A DNA stretch of 45,281 nt from an uncultured Neomegalonema sp. (lineage in GTDB: Bacteria; Pseudomonadota; Alphaproteobacteria; Rhodobacterales; Rhodobacteraceae). Positions 44,207-45,281 of the stretch are shown here, one piece after another. The notes beneath the pieces are model-generated. The model ran no database searches and was not told where the DNA came from. It saw nothing but the letters and a program-made list of their open reading frames with translations. The translations under genes and the position numbers were made by a program. The stretch spans positions 1-45,281 of the forward strand of contig CAKZUT010000124.1 of assembly GCA_937922185.1 (NCBI GenBank). The letters are read 5' to 3'. Each line of letters starts with the position of its first letter. Position 1 is the stretch's first letter.

Positions 44207-45281
44207 ATGGCCATCGAACCCGGATATCTTGATCAGCTACGCGCGCGGGTCTCCATTGCGGAGGCGATCGGCAAACGGCTGGACTGGGATGTGCGGAAGT
44301 CCAACCCGGCGCGCGGGGATTACTGGGCTTGCTGCCCCTTTCACGGCGAAAAGACACCCAGCTTCCATGTCGAGGATCGCAAGGGCTTTTTCTATTGCTT
44401 CGGCTGTCACGAGAAGGGCGACGTGATCGGCTTCGTGATGAGGAACGACAATCTGCGCTTCGACGAGGCGGTGGATCTGCTGGCCCGCGAAGCCGGGATG
44501 CAGCCCCCCGTCCGCGATGCCCGCGCCAGGGAAAAGCAGGAAAAGCGCAAGGGCCTGTCCGAAGCCATGGAGGCGGCGCAGCGTTTCTACCGCGCGCAGC
44601 TCGGCGGGGCGGCGGCGCGGGACGCGCGGGCCTATCTGGAACGGCGGGAACTGGACGCCGCCACTATCGGGGAATTCGGCATCGGCTATGCCCCCGGTGG
44701 CAATGCGCTGGGCGAGACGCTGCGCGGGCAGGGCTTTACGCCTGCGATTCTGGCCGAGGCGGGCCTGGTCGGCAGCAACGAAAGCGGCTCGACCTACGAT
44801 ATCTTCAGAGAGCGCATCCTGTTTCCCATCCGGGATCAGCGCGGCGGGGTCATCGCGTTCGGCGGTCGGGCCATGCGCGAGGATGCGCGGGCCAAATATC
44901 TCAATTCGCCCGAAACTCCGCTCTTCTCGAAGCGCGGCACACTCTACAATTTCGGTCCCGCACGCGCGGCGGCGGGCAAGGGTCAGCGGATGATCGTGGC
45001 CGAGGGCTACATGGATGTCATCGCCCTTCACCGGGCGGGGCTGGCGGCGGCGGTCGCCCCCCTCGGCACGGCCCTGACCGCCGATCAGCTTTCCCTGCTC
45101 TGGCGCGCCGTGGATGAGCCGGTCATCGCGCTTGACGGCGATGCCGCCGGATTGCGCGCGGCGGCCCGCACGGCGGAACTGGCGCTTCCCCTGCTGCAAC
45201 CCGGCAAGACATTGCTGTTCGCCCTCATGCCGGAGGGAAAAGACCCCGATGACCTGATTCGCGAAAAAGGCCGGACAGGGA
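44207..45281 (+). CDS. dnaG: DNA primase DnaG, 3' truncated by window edge
   Basis: Synthesises RNA primers at replication forks. The ORF track omits it because it runs off the window; 358 codons are visible from the ATG at 44207. The CHC2 zinc finger is intact: CPFHGEKTPSF with Cys43 and His46, then FYCFGCHEKGD with Cys64 and Cys67. The primase core follows (about 120-250: FGIGYAPGGNALGETL, FGGRAMREDARAKYLNSPE), then the TOPRIM segment VAEGYMDVIALHRAG and ALDGDAAGLRAAARTAEL, and the sequence continues toward EGKDPDDLIREKG. The remaining C-terminal domain lies outside the window. Only a weak ribosome site (GAGGG) is seen upstream. Confidence 0.95.
   Translation, partial: MAIEPGYLDQLRARVSIAEAIGKRLDWDVRKSNPARGDYWACCPFHGEKTPSFHVEDRKGFFYCFGCHEKGDVIGFVMRNDNLRFDEAVDLLAREAGMQPPVRDARAREKQEKRKGLSEAMEAAQRFYRAQLGGAAARDARAYLERRELDAATIGEFGIGYAPGGNALGETLRGQGFTPAILAEAGLVGSNESGSTYDIFRERILFPIRDQRGGVIAFGGRAMREDARAKYLNSPETPLFSKRGTLYNFGPARAAAGKGQRMIVAEGYMDVIALHRAGLAAAVAPLGTALTADQLSLLWRAVDEPVIALDGDAAGLRAAARTAELALPLLQPGKTLLFALMPEGKDPDDLIREKGRTG

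Overview
The window is a dense, GC-rich piece of an alphaproteobacterial chromosome, most likely from the Rhodobacterales (Paracoccaceae/Roseobacteraceae type). Support comes from the gene content (DivK-PleD pair, LpxI instead of LpxH, DUF1467, DUF3572, DUF3726, a methylmalonyl-CoA epimerase), a GAAC-N7-GAAC LexA box typical of alphaproteobacteria, and familiar gene blocks (dac-tmk-holB-tatD-MBL; murB-ddl-ftsQAZ-lpxC-bamD-recN; lexA/comEC/gltX/gltA/lpxB-I-A-fabZ). The window is almost entirely core chromosome. I see no prophage, integrase, transposase, CRISPR array, rRNA or tRNA gene.

Layout. 1-5.3 kb: the 3' part of an RND transporter, a small membrane protein, then a leftward mce-DUF1467-CPBP operon. 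5.6-11.6 kb: a secreted Pro/Tyr-rich SPOR protein, a D,D-carboxypeptidase, tmk, holB, tatD and a metallo-beta-lactamase-fold hydrolase. 11.8-12.8 kb: a leftward RNase T2. 12.9-22.5 kb: division, wall and outer-membrane block murB-ddl-ftsQ-ftsA-ftsZ, lpxC, bamD, recN. 22.5-29.1 kb: an FAD-linked oxidase, cobalamin genes cobT-cobS-cobC-like, a DoxX-like protein, an unrecognised 539-aa protein and a DUF3726 protein. 29.2-34.9 kb: lexA with its SOS box, leftward comEC, gltX and gltA. 35-38.8 kb: leftward fabZ-lpxA-lpxI-lpxB and DUF983. 38.9-41.2 kb: a four-gene translationally coupled set (EF-hand protein, ECF sigma, probable anti-sigma, CnrX/ZraP-like sensor). 41.2-45.3 kb: leftward divK-pleD, then DUF3572, a HAD hydrolase and the 5' part of dnaG.

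Functionally the window concentrates cell-envelope growth and division (murB, ddl, ftsQAZ, dac, SPOR protein, lpxC/A/I/B, fabZ, bamD), DNA replication and repair (holB, tmk, recN, lexA, dnaG), and cell-cycle signalling (divK, pleD). CtrA-like sites lie in front of ftsZ and lpxC. Tight ATGA/GTGA overlaps mark many co-translated pairs.

Less routine points: two families of palindromic intergenic repeats, one covering the holB start codon; a SPOR protein in the position where related genomes often have RlpA but with no double-psi barrel visible; an FtsA with a degenerate phosphate-binding motif; a CPBP protein lacking the usual catalytic glutamate; the EF-hand/ECF sigma operon; and the unrecognised protein plus DUF3726 pair. 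No strong evidence for a wholly new system was found. The last two loci are the best candidates for undescribed biology.
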